Below, one piece after another: positions 38,675-48,359 of a stretch of 64,000 bases of DNA. A program made the position numbers and the translations under genes. The notes beneath the pieces are model-generated. The model searched no databases. It worked only from the letters and a program-made list of their open reading frames with translations, and had not been told where the DNA came from. The DNA comes from Bacteroidales bacterium (GTDB taxonomy: Bacteria > Bacteroidota > Bacteroidia > Bacteroidales > VadinHA17), in assembly GCA_003142255.1 (NCBI GenBank), contig PLLO01000008.1, forward strand, positions 62,001-126,000. The letters run 5' to 3'. Within the stretch, counting starts at the first letter, position 1; every line of letters starts with the position of its first letter.

Positions 38675-39451
38675 TTACACTTTTATAGTTCCTTCGTAAA
38701 CAAAGGTTGCCGGACCAGTAAGCCAGATATTGGTCACTTTCCCATCCTTCACATCAAATTCGACCTTAAGGTTTCCACCTCTAGCTTTTACTTTAACAGG
38801 GGCGCTGACAAATCGTCCGCTCAGTACTGAAGCGATGGCAGATGCAGTAATCCCGGTTCCGCATGCAAGAGTTTCGTCTTCAACACCTCTTTCAAACGTT
38901 CTGAGATGCAGTGTATCATTGATAATCTCAACAAAATTCACATTAGTTCCGCCCGGAGCGAATTCAGGAGCCCATCTGAGTTTTTTCCCTTCATTGAAGA
39001 CGTCCATTTTTTCTACACCTTCAGTGAAAACAACATAATGTGGAGAACCTGTATTCAGAAAATAGCTGCCATTGATGATCTTATAGTTATTGACATCAGC
39101 CATCTGGAGACGGACAATATCATTATCGACTGTGGCTTCATGGATCCCGTCAAATGCCAGGAATTTTTGCTTATTGCCGGCAATGCCTGATTTCTTTGTA
39201 AAATGGGCCACGCACCTTCCTCCATTTCCGCACATGGAGCCAAGCTTACCGTCGGAATTGAAGTATTTCATTTCAAAATCACCGTTACTTGCATCCGATA
39301 CAAGTATCAACCCGTCGGCGCCAATGCCAAAACGCCGGTCGCAAAGTTTGTTAATAATATTTTCATCGCCGGGATTAATTACACCCTTTCGGTTGTCAAT
39401 GATAATGAAATCATTACCGGCACCCTGGTATTTGTTAAAAGTAATATTCAT
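38675..39451 (-). CDS. dapF: diaminopimelate epimerase
   Basis: Converts LL- to meso-diaminopimelate for lysine and peptidoglycan synthesis. 258 residues from the ATG at 39451 (a TTG lies one codon upstream). Two active-site cysteines are in MCGNGGRCVAHF and ACGTGITASA; substrate-binding KYQGAGNDFIIID and FNSDG are also present. Cytoplasmic. Stands alone. Confidence 0.95.
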   Translation of the reverse strand: MNITFNKYQGAGNDFIIIDNRKGVINPGDENIINKLCDRRFGIGADGLILVSDASNGDFEMKYFNSDGKLGSMCGNGGRCVAHFTKKSGIAGNKQKFLAFDGIHEATVDNDIVRLQMADVNNYKIINGSYFLNTGSPHYVVFTEGVEKMDVFNEGKKLRWAPEFAPGGTNVNFVEIINDTLHLRTFERGVEDETLACGTGITASAIASVLSGRFVSAPVKVKARGGNLKVEFDVKDGKVTNIWLTGPATFVYEGTIKV

Positions 39452-39627
39452 CAATGTTAAATTGTTGTTAAATCATTGTAAACTATTGAAGATCATTGAA
39501 AAATTGCATGATCTTTGTAAAACAAATTTACCGTAAAATGGTTGTAAATATATGAATCTTTTAAAGAGGAATAAAAGTTGATTTCAACCAGGGTAAAAAA
39601 ATGATTTTAAAATTTAATTCTCAAATT

Positions 39628-41076
39628 ATGAAAGGCAAGTATTTATTTGGTGCATTATTAATGGCAGTACTGGGTGGAGCCATTTCATTATTCGCTTATA
39701 CAAAAATTATCGGTAAACCGGCACCTACGGTTGCCAGGGATAGTTCAGTGATCGATTCTCCTGTCGCAAAACCATTGCTTACCTCCTTTGAAATGGCTGA
39801 GGGACAAGTTGATTTTACCTATGCAGCTGAGCAGACCGTTCATGCTGTTGTACATGTACATATTGTTGCAAAAGTAGACCAGCCTGATAATCCATTCATG
39901 CAGTTCTTTTATGGCGACAATTACAAAAGCAGTCCCAGGGAAGTATCAGGATACGGTTCAGGAGTGATCATTTCACCTGATGGCTATATTATTACCAACA
40001 ACCATGTAATTGAGGATGCTGATAATATTGAAGTGAAGCTCAATGACAACAGGGAATTCAAGGCTGAAGTTGTGGGACGCGACCCAAGTACTGATATTGC
40101 CCTTCTTAAGATCAAGGCCGATAACCTCTCTTTCCTAAAATATGGTGATTCTGAAAAGTTAAAAGTGGGAGAGTGGGTTCTTGCAGTTGGCAACCCCTTC
40201 AACCTTAGTTCGACGGTGACTGCAGGTATTGTCAGCGCAAAGGGAAGGAATCTCCAGCTGATCAACAGCAGCTACAGTATTGAGTCTTATATCCAGACAG
40301 ATGCTGCCCTTAATCCTGGCAACAGCGGAGGTGCGCTTGTCGATACAAAAGGCCAGCTTGTTGGAATAACGTCGGCTATACTTTCTCCAAGCGGTGCATA
40401 TTCAGGTTACTCATTTGCAATACCGGTCAGCATTGTAGGCAAGGTGGTTGATGACATCAGGAAGTATGGTGAAGTACAGAGAGCACTGATAGGGATACAG
40501 ATGGATGAAGTGAGTCCCGAAGTCGCTGAAAAACAGAATCTGACAGCAGTAAAAGGCGTGTTAATAACCAAGATAATTGAAGGAGGCGCTGCAGAAGAAG
40601 CAAAACTTAAAAAGGACGACATTATTACAAAAATGGATGGAATCTCAATTGATACCAGGGCAGATATACAGGAACAGGTAGGAAAACATCGTCCCGGCGA
40701 CAAGGTCATGGTTAACTATTTCAGGGATGGGAAAGAGAATGCTGTTCCCGTAACGTTGAAAAATATTTCAGGCAATATAAGTGTAGTTGCGAGGGGAATG
40801 GGGGTTGATGAAATTTTCGGTGCCCGATTTGAAGCATTGAGCAATTACGACAAAAGGATGTTCAATATCGATTATGGAGTCAGAATAATAGACCTGGGTG
40901 ACGGCAAGTTTAAGGATATGGGTCTTAAAAAGGGTACTATACTTCTGAGCGTCAATGGTAAAAAAGTCAGTACTCCTGATGAAGTACGCCAGGCTACTAA
41001 TAATGAAAGCAATCTGAAAACTATCGAAGGTTACCAGCCCGACGGGACACATTTTAACATTAAGTGGGGAGATTAA
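39628..41076 (+). CDS. degQ: HtrA/DegQ-type periplasmic serine protease
   Basis: Envelope quality-control protease, 482 residues from ATG 39628 (an earlier ATG at 39601 adds nine residues before the signal). N-terminal signal/anchor, trypsin-like domain with the triad His126 (TNNHVIED), Asp156 (DPSTDIALL) and Ser233 (NPGNSGGALV), then two PDZ domains (about 270-370 and 390-480). Two PDZ domains fit DegP/DegQ. A terminator candidate and rpoD follow. Confidence 0.93.
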   Translation: MKGKYLFGALLMAVLGGAISLFAYTKIIGKPAPTVARDSSVIDSPVAKPLLTSFEMAEGQVDFTYAAEQTVHAVVHVHIVAKVDQPDNPFMQFFYGDNYKSSPREVSGYGSGVIISPDGYIITNNHVIEDADNIEVKLNDNREFKAEVVGRDPSTDIALLKIKADNLSFLKYGDSEKLKVGEWVLAVGNPFNLSSTVTAGIVSAKGRNLQLINSSYSIESYIQTDAALNPGNSGGALVDTKGQLVGITSAILSPSGAYSGYSFAIPVSIVGKVVDDIRKYGEVQRALIGIQMDEVSPEVAEKQNLTAVKGVLITKIIEGGAAEEAKLKKDDIITKMDGISIDTRADIQEQVGKHRPGDKVMVNYFRDGKENAVPVTLKNISGNISVVARGMGVDEIFGARFEALSNYDKRMFNIDYGVRIIDLGDGKFKDMGLKKGTILLSVNGKKVSTPDEVRQATNNESNLKTIEGYQPDGTHFNIKWGD

Positions 41077-41103
41077 TAATTTAAATATAATATGCTGTAA
41101 TAC

Positions 41104-41131
41104 AGGGGGTTATTAAAATACCTCCTTTTTG
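41104..41131 (+). terminator. intrinsic terminator after the HtrA gene
   Basis: AGGGGGT (41104-41110) pairs with ACCTCCT (41120-41126) with one G-U pair across a 9-base loop, followed by a T-run on the plus strand. Confidence 0.6.
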
Positions 41132-41151
41132 TACAACAATACCAGTTATAT

Positions 41152-41182
41152 TTTGTTATTAGATATATAAGAATTACCTTTG
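41152..41182 (+). promoter_or_regulatory. promoter of rpoD (TTTG-N19-TACCTTTG)
   Basis: TTTG (41152-41155) and TACCTTTG (41175-41182) are separated by 19 bases, an exact match to the Bacteroidota sigma consensus, 20 bases before the rpoD ATG. The same sequence is probably read by the sigma factor it encodes. Confidence 0.75.
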
Positions 41183-41202
41183 CAAAAATTTTTATTAGGC
41201 GG

Positions 41203-42063
41203 ATGAGACAGCTAAAGATTACCAAATCCATAACAAACAGGGAGAGTGCTTCACTCGACAAGTATTTGCAGGAGATTGGTAAAGAAGAGTTGATATCAGT
41301 TGAAGAGGAAGTTGAACTGGCTCAAAGGATAAAGAAGGGAGACAGGACTGCTCTTGAAAAGCTAACCAAAGCAAATTTACGTTTTGTTGTTTCTGTTGCC
41401 AAGCAGTATCAGAACCAGGGCTTAAGCCTGCCGGATCTGATAAATGAAGGCAACCTTGGGCTTATAAAAGCCGCAGAAAAGTTTGATGAGACGAGGGGAT
41501 TTAAATTCATCTCGTATGCTGTATGGTGGATCAGGCAGTCAATTCTGCAGGCTCTTGCCGAACAATCAAGAATTGTCAGGCTGCCCCTTAACCAGGTCGG
41601 CTCTCTCAATAAGATCAATAAAGCCTTTTCAAAGTTTGAGCAGGAATACGAAAGAACTCCTTCTCCTGAAGAACTTGCCGATGTATTGGAACTGCCGAAA
41701 GAAAAAGTCACAGATACCCTGAAAGTATCCGGAAGACATGTTTCTGTTGATGCTCCTTTTATTGAAGGAGAAGACAACAGTCTTCTTGATGTTCTCACGA
41801 ATTCAGACTCACCGGTGGCCGACAAGCTTCTGATGGATGAATCGCTTTCAAGAGAGATTTACAGGGCGCTTGCAACCCTTACTGAAAGGGAAAGAGACAT
41901 AATCAGGTTCTTTTTTGGGATAGGTTGCCAGGAGATGACACTCGAAGAGATCGGAGAAAAATTCGGGCTCACCCGGGAACGCGTCCGTCAGATCAAGGAA
42001 AAAGCAATAAGACGTTTGCGTCATACATCCAGAAGCAGACTGCTCAAGGGATATCTCGGATAA
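41203..42063 (+). CDS. rpoD: primary sigma factor RpoD (Bacteroidota short type)
   Basis: Housekeeping sigma-70 factor, 286 residues, short as in Bacteroidota because the large region 1 insertion is missing. Region 1.2 [16 protein letters not shown], region 2 [20 protein letters not shown] and [14 protein letters not shown], region 3 [13 protein letters not shown], region 4 [20 protein letters not shown]. Own promoter upstream and terminator downstream, so monocistronic. Confidence 0.96.
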   Translation: MRQLKITKSITNRESASLDKYLQEIGKEELISVEEEVELAQRIKKGDRTALEKLTKANLRFVVSVAKQYQNQGLSLPDLINEGNLGLIKAAEKFDETRGFKFISYAVWWIRQSILQALAEQSRIVRLPLNQVGSLNKINKAFSKFEQEYERTPSPEELADVLELPKEKVTDTLKVSGRHVSVDAPFIEGEDNSLLDVLTNSDSPVADKLLMDESLSREIYRALATLTERERDIIRFFFGIGCQEMTLEEIGEKFGLTRERVRQIKEKAIRRLRHTSRSRLLKGYLG

Positions 42064-42085
42064 TAACCAGATACTTTATGAATGC

Positions 42086-42116
42086 AAAAATGAGCCCCGG
42101 GGAGAGGCTCATTTTT
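42086..42116 (+). terminator. intrinsic terminator of rpoD
   Basis: AAAAATGAGCC (42086-42096) pairs perfectly with GGCTCATTTTT (42106-42116) across a 9-base loop; the stem ends in a T-run. It lies 22 bases after the stop. Beyond it, the remaining 230 bases to the next gene hold nothing recognised. Confidence 0.88.
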
Positions 42117-42349
42117 ATTTGATGCCTGCAAAAGATCAATGCAGGCCGGGGAAAACATTTTCAAAACTCAACACAAAACACTTTTACTGTTTTATAACTT
42201 GCTGAAAGTACAAAAAGAAACTTCTCTGATTGTAAAAACTTAACAGATGTGCCTTCTGAGCTAATAAACCCCCCTTTATATTTAACAAACGCTGTTTTGC
42301 CAGGGAATATATAAGTGCTTTCTGTGGGAGAAAACTATGATATTCCTGT

Positions 42350-43099
42350 CTATTTCTTGCTTAATACCTTCATGAAATGAACTTTGTACTTATCGCCCAG
42401 AAAGGCTTTGTTATTTTCTGTCAGAATAATTTCGCCCTGCTTGGTGAAACTGCTGACATGATGCAGGTTAACGAGAAAAGAGTTGTGAACCCTTATGAAT
42501 CCGTAATCCATAATCTGATTTTCGAACTGCTTCAGATTCCTTGAACTGTTAACTTTCCGGTCGCCAGTCAGATAAAAAATTGTACAGTAACCATTTGCCT
42601 TGCACATTATTATCTCATTGATCTTCAGTACCTCAAAACCTTTTACGTTTGATACTACAAGTGTAGGATGGAAAAACACTCCGTCAGACATTCCCTTGAG
42701 GATTACTGACAGCTTCTCAGACTGAGTATCACCATTACTTGCTTTTATCTTTTCAATAGCATCTTTAAGCTCATCTATCTTGATTGGTTTTAGGAGGTAA
42801 TCTATCGCATTTACCCTGAATGCTTTAATTGCATATTCCGAATAAGCCGTTACAAAGATTACCCTGAAATCGATCGCCCCGAACATATTCAGCAAGTCAA
42901 AGCCTTTACCGTCAGGCATTTCAATGTCAAGGAATATCAGATCCGGCTTATGCTTCTGAATTGCTTTAAAAGCTGTTTTTACGGACGAAGCAGTAGCGAC
43001 AACTTCAACATCGCTGCAAAAATCGGAAATGTAATTCCTCAATGCTTCCCTCGAGGGCTCTTCATCATCAATTACAATTGCACGGATTGCATTGTTCAT
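42350..43099 (-). CDS. LytTR-family response regulator
   Basis: 249 residues from ATG 43099 (a GTG at 43105 is possible). Receiver domain with the acidic pair VIDDEE, phospho-acceptor Asp58 (LIFLDIEMPD), Thr in VTAYSEY and Lys in LLKPI; the C-terminal LytTR DNA-binding domain (about 145-249) shows IMCKANGYCTIFYL and FIRVHNSFLVNL. Cognate kinase ends 8 bases upstream of the ATG. Its target genes are unknown; none of the flanking genes has an obvious LytTR site. Confidence 0.93.
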   Translation of the reverse strand: MNNAIRAIVIDDEEPSREALRNYISDFCSDVEVVATASSVKTAFKAIQKHKPDLIFLDIEMPDGKGFDLLNMFGAIDFRVIFVTAYSEYAIKAFRVNAIDYLLKPIKIDELKDAIEKIKASNGDTQSEKLSVILKGMSDGVFFHPTLVVSNVKGFEVLKINEIIMCKANGYCTIFYLTGDRKVNSSRNLKQFENQIMDYGFIRVHNSFLVNLHHVSSFTKQGEIILTENNKAFLGDKYKVHFMKVLSKK

Positions 43100-43107
43100 A
43101 GTCACTT

Positions 43108-46100
43108 TTAAGATTTAATTACCGGTATATCGACTTCCACTCTTGTCCCGGGTTCAGACCTGCCTGGGTACAAATCATTGATTTCAAGCTTATAATTGGT
43201 TTTCCTGAGTTTACTTGTTATCTGCAGCCTTTCAGCCACAATACTGATTCCTCTTGACTTGTGATTATCATTAATATCCCTCCTGTTTGCTGAAAACACC
43301 CTTCCGACTCCGTCATCTTCAATTATGCATTTAAGTCCATCGTCTGATGAAGGGATGAAACTGATCCTGATAAACCCTTTCCTGTTTTCGAGGGCTCGCA
43401 CTCCATGCCATATCGCATTTTCAATAAAAGGCTGAACAATACCGGGACAAACTTGTGTTTCTGTCATACCTGCAACTTCTTCGGTCTCGATCTTGTAATC
43501 AAATTTATCTCCAAACCGCAGATGTTCAATTCTCAGGTAATCCTCGATTGAGCTTATTTCGTTTTCAAATGGTATGAAGTTATTGCCCATATTGGCAAGA
43601 ATAGACCTGATGAGTCGTGAGAAATCGGCAATATACCTGTTGGCAGATAACCTGTCGTTATTTGAAATAAAGTAATTAATTGAATTGAGGGAATTAAAGA
43701 TAAAATGCGGGTTCATTTGTCCGCGAAGCGATTGCAACTTTAGTTCATACTGCTTCTGCCTCTCTTTTTGCTTGACATTGTGGATGTAGAATATTATTGA
43801 AAAGGCAAGGCCTGCGACCAGCAGCATGGCAACCATTATGATGAAGAACCAGGTCTCGTAAAATTTAGGTGTTATTCGTATTACAATGTTTCTCGATACA
43901 GACCATTCACCGTTTGAATCAGTTCCTTCAATCATCAGATGGTACCATCCCGGTTCAAGGTTCGAGTAGTTTATATTTCGGTTGTGCGCTCCTGTTTCAA
44001 TCCATGTCTTGTTAATCTCTGCCAGCCTGTACCTGAAAATGGTTTTATCGGAGTTGATAAAGTCAGTCGACGTGAAAGTAAAATAAAAATTATCCTCGCC
44101 AATCAGCAATTTAACTGTGTCTGACTCTTCAACAGGCTTTGGAAGATGCCGTGGCAAGCCTGAAACTTCCAGCCCGGTGATCAGTATCCGCTGAATATGC
44201 GATGGTGTTTCTGTAATGGAAATACTGTCGGGGAAGAACCTTACAAAGCCTCCCATACCCCCGAAAAAGAATTCACCCTGACTGCTCATGAATTTTGCAC
44301 ACGAATTGAATTCTGATATGGCAAGTCCGTCATTTAGCCCAAAACTTCTTATCTTACCGGTAAATGGATTGATCCTCGATATACCGCTATTTGTCGATAC
44401 CCAGATATTGCCATATTTGTCCCTAAGCAGATTGTATGTAGTATTATTTGACAGACCCTCTGAGGTTGTATAATATTTGCAGGCTCCTGATTTTATATTG
44501 TAGCAGCAGACACCTTCACCCAGAAGCGCGAGCCAAAGTTCCCCGTCATCGCCGGGAATTATGTCTTCAACGTTGCATGGAGCAACTGTTAAATTAATAA
44601 CAGATCCTTCATGTGTCAGGGTGTCATACCTCAAAAGCCTGCTTCCTGCCATAACTCCCCAGAGAATCCCGTCTTTACCGAGATACATCTTAAATATTCC
44701 ATAGCTGTTCCCGGATCGCCATAATACCTCCGTCTTTCCTGTAGATGGTGAAAAAAGCGACAGGTCATAAGTACCAATGAAAAGATTATTATTCTTATCA
44801 GGCAAAATGGTCCTGGTTGTACTGACATCCGGAAAATAGTTTATAAATCTGCCGGTGCTATAGTCATAGAACTGAAGTAACTTAGCAATGTAACCGATCC
44901 ATACTCCATTTTCGACCGGGATCATTGATCGGATATGCATTGCCAGTTTAAATAATGCCGGAGAGAGCTTATCAACAGCCGTCTGCTTCCCATCAGCCCC
45001 GAATTTCAAAATATGATCATATCCCCTTAATCCAGTCATGATATTCTCATCTTTATCCATAATAACTGAATAAACAGCTGGTGCAGCAGAGTCCTGGTCG
45101 GTTATCAGATGATTTCTGAATATTTCAGGGGTAAATACAAGATGCTTCAAACCCTGCGCTACACCGCTGCTGGTTGTGCTTGAAAACCAAAACGACGACT
45201 GGTCATCGGGGAGAATAGCCCCGGGCATCCTGGTTACATAGTAGGGAATATGATTAAGCTTTCCTTTGCTGGTGTTGAAAATATATATGCCATCATCCCT
45301 CCAGCCCCAGCAGAAGAATGGCTTTCCCGTAAACTCACCTGCGGGTATCCTTCCCCTGTCTTCTCTAAAGGCTCCGGCTTTCTCATCCATCCTGTAGAGG
45401 CCTGTATTTGAGAAAATCCATTTTGAGCCTGTCTGCGAACAATAAAACTCATCCCAGTTTACATAGTCAAAGTCGATCAATCTCTCAGATTGAAGCATCT
45501 TACGGGGATATTCATGGTCAAGGGACAGAGTGTTATCATCAGCCTTAATGAACTTCAGAACTTTTAATCCAACTAACCATATTTCAGAATCGCCAACCTG
45601 GCACACTGAACGATACCGGCCGTCAAAGGTGAAAGGATTACCTTCTTTGTCAGTCAGCCTGTATATTTTACTCTCATGCTTTTTTTCGTCCCACCTGATC
45701 AGCTGATGCTTGTTAATAATCCACAGGTTACCGTTGGAATCAGTATTCATGAAAACCACCTGCTCAACTGAGACAGTGTCTATTTTTTTCATGACTGAGA
45801 AATTGTCACTTGCCCTGTTATATTTAACTACCTGCATCCAGTCGGTAAGAACCCAGAGGTTATTATACTTGTCGAGACATAATTCGTAAATTGAAAAGAA
45901 AGGCAATGAAGTTGAGTCGTTTGTTTTGTGAAAATAATTTTTAAACTCATGTCCGTCGAATCTGCTCAACCCGTCCCATGTTCCTATCCATAGGAATCCA
46001 GAGCTGTCCCTGACCATTGCCCTCACGTTGTTGTGTGCAAGGCCATCACTGGTCATATATGATTTTAGATTGAAGTTTTGTGCCGAAAGTAAAGCATGAG

Positions 46101-46182
46101 GCATAAGATAAACGAACAACAGGGCGATCAGCCTGAATCCCTTTATCGTTTTCGGCCATATATAACGAAAACCTGTTATCAA
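43108..46182 (-). CDS. LytS-like sensor histidine kinase with Reg_prop propeller
   Basis: 1024 residues: signal/anchor (1-35), Reg_prop propeller repeats (about 40-640; FLWIGTWDGLSRFDG, LWLALLGEGV), Y_Y_Y domain (about 690-760), transmembrane helix (about 770-795), then His_kinase domain with His826 in QMNPHFIFNSLNSINYFI, typical of LytS/YehU kinases, and HATPase ending RGISIVAERLQI. The partner response regulator overlaps nearly its stop. Start is TTG at 46182 and no in-frame ATG gives the N-terminus. The sensor part resembles that of HTCS proteins, but the kinase is not hybrid. Confidence 0.9.
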   Translation of the reverse strand: MITGFRYIWPKTIKGFRLIALLFVYLMPHALLSAQNFNLKSYMTSDGLAHNNVRAMVRDSSGFLWIGTWDGLSRFDGHEFKNYFHKTNDSTSLPFFSIYELCLDKYNNLWVLTDWMQVVKYNRASDNFSVMKKIDTVSVEQVVFMNTDSNGNLWIINKHQLIRWDEKKHESKIYRLTDKEGNPFTFDGRYRSVCQVGDSEIWLVGLKVLKFIKADDNTLSLDHEYPRKMLQSERLIDFDYVNWDEFYCSQTGSKWIFSNTGLYRMDEKAGAFREDRGRIPAGEFTGKPFFCWGWRDDGIYIFNTSKGKLNHIPYYVTRMPGAILPDDQSSFWFSSTTSSGVAQGLKHLVFTPEIFRNHLITDQDSAAPAVYSVIMDKDENIMTGLRGYDHILKFGADGKQTAVDKLSPALFKLAMHIRSMIPVENGVWIGYIAKLLQFYDYSTGRFINYFPDVSTTRTILPDKNNNLFIGTYDLSLFSPSTGKTEVLWRSGNSYGIFKMYLGKDGILWGVMAGSRLLRYDTLTHEGSVINLTVAPCNVEDIIPGDDGELWLALLGEGVCCYNIKSGACKYYTTSEGLSNNTTYNLLRDKYGNIWVSTNSGISRINPFTGKIRSFGLNDGLAISEFNSCAKFMSSQGEFFFGGMGGFVRFFPDSISITETPSHIQRILITGLEVSGLPRHLPKPVEESDTVKLLIGEDNFYFTFTSTDFINSDKTIFRYRLAEINKTWIETGAHNRNINYSNLEPGWYHLMIEGTDSNGEWSVSRNIVIRITPKFYETWFFIIMVAMLLVAGLAFSIIFYIHNVKQKERQKQYELKLQSLRGQMNPHFIFNSLNSINYFISNNDRLSANRYIADFSRLIRSILANMGNNFIPFENEISSIEDYLRIEHLRFGDKFDYKIETEEVAGMTETQVCPGIVQPFIENAIWHGVRALENRKGFIRISFIPSSDDGLKCIIEDDGVGRVFSANRRDINDNHKSRGISIVAERLQITSKLRKTNYKLEINDLYPGRSEPGTRVEVDIPVIKS

Positions 46183-46323
46183 TTCGGAAAAGAAAGTTAA
46201 TTTTGATTTTGTCCAAGACTAAAGGAATAAAAAATAATCCAATTCTGCTAATGTTCACTTATGGCATATAGCATGTTAGGAATGATTTATTCTGAGCAAT
46301 AGTCTGAAAAGTGAAGCTGGTAA

Positions 46324-48345
46324 ATGGATTTTAAACTTGTATCGGATTTTGTTCCCACGGGAGATCAGCCTGAGGCAATAAAACAACTTGTTAATGGCCT
46401 CCGTAAAGGGGTCCCGTTCCAGACACTGCTTGGTGTGACAGGATCAGGTAAAACGTTTACGATCGCGAACGTAATTGAACAGTTGCAGCGTCCCGTGCTT
46501 GTCCTTAGTCATAACAAGACGCTTGCTGCCCAGCTTTATGGCGAATTCAGACAGTTCTTCCCTGAGAACTGTGTTGAATATTTTGTCTCTTATTATGATT
46601 ATTACCAGCCTGAAGCCTACCTTCCTGTATCAGACATCTATATAGAAAAAGATCTCTCAATCAATGAAGACCTGGAAAAACTCAGGTTAAGCACGACATC
46701 TTCATTATTGTCGGGACGGAAGGATGTTATAGTAGTCTCTTCTGTTTCATGTCTCTACGGCATCGGAAATCCCGAAGATTTCCATTCCAACGCAGTTCAG
46801 CTAAAGACCGGTCAGAATATAGGGAGAAACCCCTTTCTTCGCAAGCTGGTGGACTCTCTCTATTCCAGGAATGAGATGGAATTCAAACACGGTACCTTCA
46901 GGGTAAGGGGAGACACGGTCGATATATTCCCTGCTTATGCTGATATTGCAATCAGGGTTATATTTTTAGGCGACCAGGTTGAAGAAATACAGACATTTGA
47001 TCCCCTTACAGGAAACAGTATAGATACTCTCAGTGAATATATCATCTACCCGGCCAATATTTTTGTAACAACCCGCGACAGGATAAACCAGGCAATAAGC
47101 CAGATTCAGGATGATATGGTTTTACAGGTTACTCATTTCAACGATATCGGGAAAAAAGAGGAAGCAAAAAGGCTTCAGCAAAGGGTATCCTACGATCTTG
47201 AAATGATAAAGGAACTTGGATACTGCAGCGGGATCGAAAACTATTCGCGTTATTTCGACGGACGGAAATCGGGAACAAGGCCATTCTGCCTTCTTGATTA
47301 TTTTCCAAAAGATTTTCTCACAATCATTGACGAGAGCCACGTCAGCATTCCGCAGATACGAGGTATGTCCGGAGGAGATCATTCACGAAAGCAGACACTT
47401 GTTGAATATGGTTTTCGTCTTCCGGCAGCACTTGATAACAGGCCTATGCGAATTGAAGAATTTGAATCTCTTACCGGCCAGACTATTTTTATGAGCGCCA
47501 CACCTGCCGACTATGAGCTTGAGAAAAGCGAGGGAGTCTTTGTCGACCAGGTAATCAGACCGACAGGATTGCTTGATCCTCCGATTGAGGTAAGACCAAG
47601 CCTCAACCAGATCGACAATCTGATGGATGAAATAAGGGAAAGAGCCAGGAAAGGGGAGAGAACTCTTGTAACTACAATAACCAAGCGAATGGCTGAGGAG
47701 CTTGCAGCTTATCTTTTAAAGTATGAGATCCGGTGCACGTATATCCATTCCGATATTGATACAATTGAACGGATCGAGATCATGGAAGGATTGAGAACCG
47801 GAGAATTTGATGTTCTGGTTGGCGTAAACCTTCTCAGGGAGGGACTCGACCTGCCGGAGGTTTCCCTGGTCGCAATACTTGATGCTGATAAGGAGGGTTT
47901 CCTGAGATCATCGAGATCACTCACTCAGACTGCAGGGAGAGCTGCGCGTAATCTGAATGGCAAGGTAATCATGTATGCTGACACAGTTACCAGAAGCATG
48001 AAGATGACAATAGACGAGACCAACAGGAGAAGAGAGAAGCAGCTGAAGTACAATGAAGCTATGGGCATAACGCCGGCTCAGATAGTAAGAAAAACAGGAT
48101 CTGCCCTGATGGGTCTCACAAGCAAAGGCATTGCGGTTAAGGCGTACGTGGAGCCTGATCGTCCCGATATAGCCGCTGATCCGGTTATTAAATACATGAA
48201 CCGGCAGGCCCTTGGAAAGGCAATCGAGAAAACAAAGAAAAGCATGGAGAAGGCTGCATCAGAACTTGACTTCTTTGAAGCTGCAAGGTTCAGGGATGAA
48301 ATGGCTGATCTTCAGAAGCTGCTGAAAAATAAAATGAAGGACTAG
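46324..48345 (+). CDS. uvrB: excinuclease ABC subunit B
   Basis: Damage-verification helicase of nucleotide excision repair, 673 residues. Walker A GVTGSGKT (37-44), SYYDYYQPEAYLP (beta-hairpin), DESHVSIPQIRGM, FMSATP, and LREGLDLPEVSLVAI in the second helicase domain; UvrC-binding UVR motif at the C-terminus (AASELDFFEAARFRDEMADL). Complete. Converges with the next gene, 14 bases apart. Confidence 0.96.
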   Translation: MDFKLVSDFVPTGDQPEAIKQLVNGLRKGVPFQTLLGVTGSGKTFTIANVIEQLQRPVLVLSHNKTLAAQLYGEFRQFFPENCVEYFVSYYDYYQPEAYLPVSDIYIEKDLSINEDLEKLRLSTTSSLLSGRKDVIVVSSVSCLYGIGNPEDFHSNAVQLKTGQNIGRNPFLRKLVDSLYSRNEMEFKHGTFRVRGDTVDIFPAYADIAIRVIFLGDQVEEIQTFDPLTGNSIDTLSEYIIYPANIFVTTRDRINQAISQIQDDMVLQVTHFNDIGKKEEAKRLQQRVSYDLEMIKELGYCSGIENYSRYFDGRKSGTRPFCLLDYFPKDFLTIIDESHVSIPQIRGMSGGDHSRKQTLVEYGFRLPAALDNRPMRIEEFESLTGQTIFMSATPADYELEKSEGVFVDQVIRPTGLLDPPIEVRPSLNQIDNLMDEIRERARKGERTLVTTITKRMAEELAAYLLKYEIRCTYIHSDIDTIERIEIMEGLRTGEFDVLVGVNLLREGLDLPEVSLVAILDADKEGFLRSSRSLTQTAGRAARNLNGKVIMYADTVTRSMKMTIDETNRRREKQLKYNEAMGITPAQIVRKTGSALMGLTSKGIAVKAYVEPDRPDIAADPVIKYMNRQALGKAIEKTKKSMEKAASELDFFEAARFRDEMADLQKLLKNKMKD

Positions 48346-48359
48346 TCAGGCAGCGTGAA

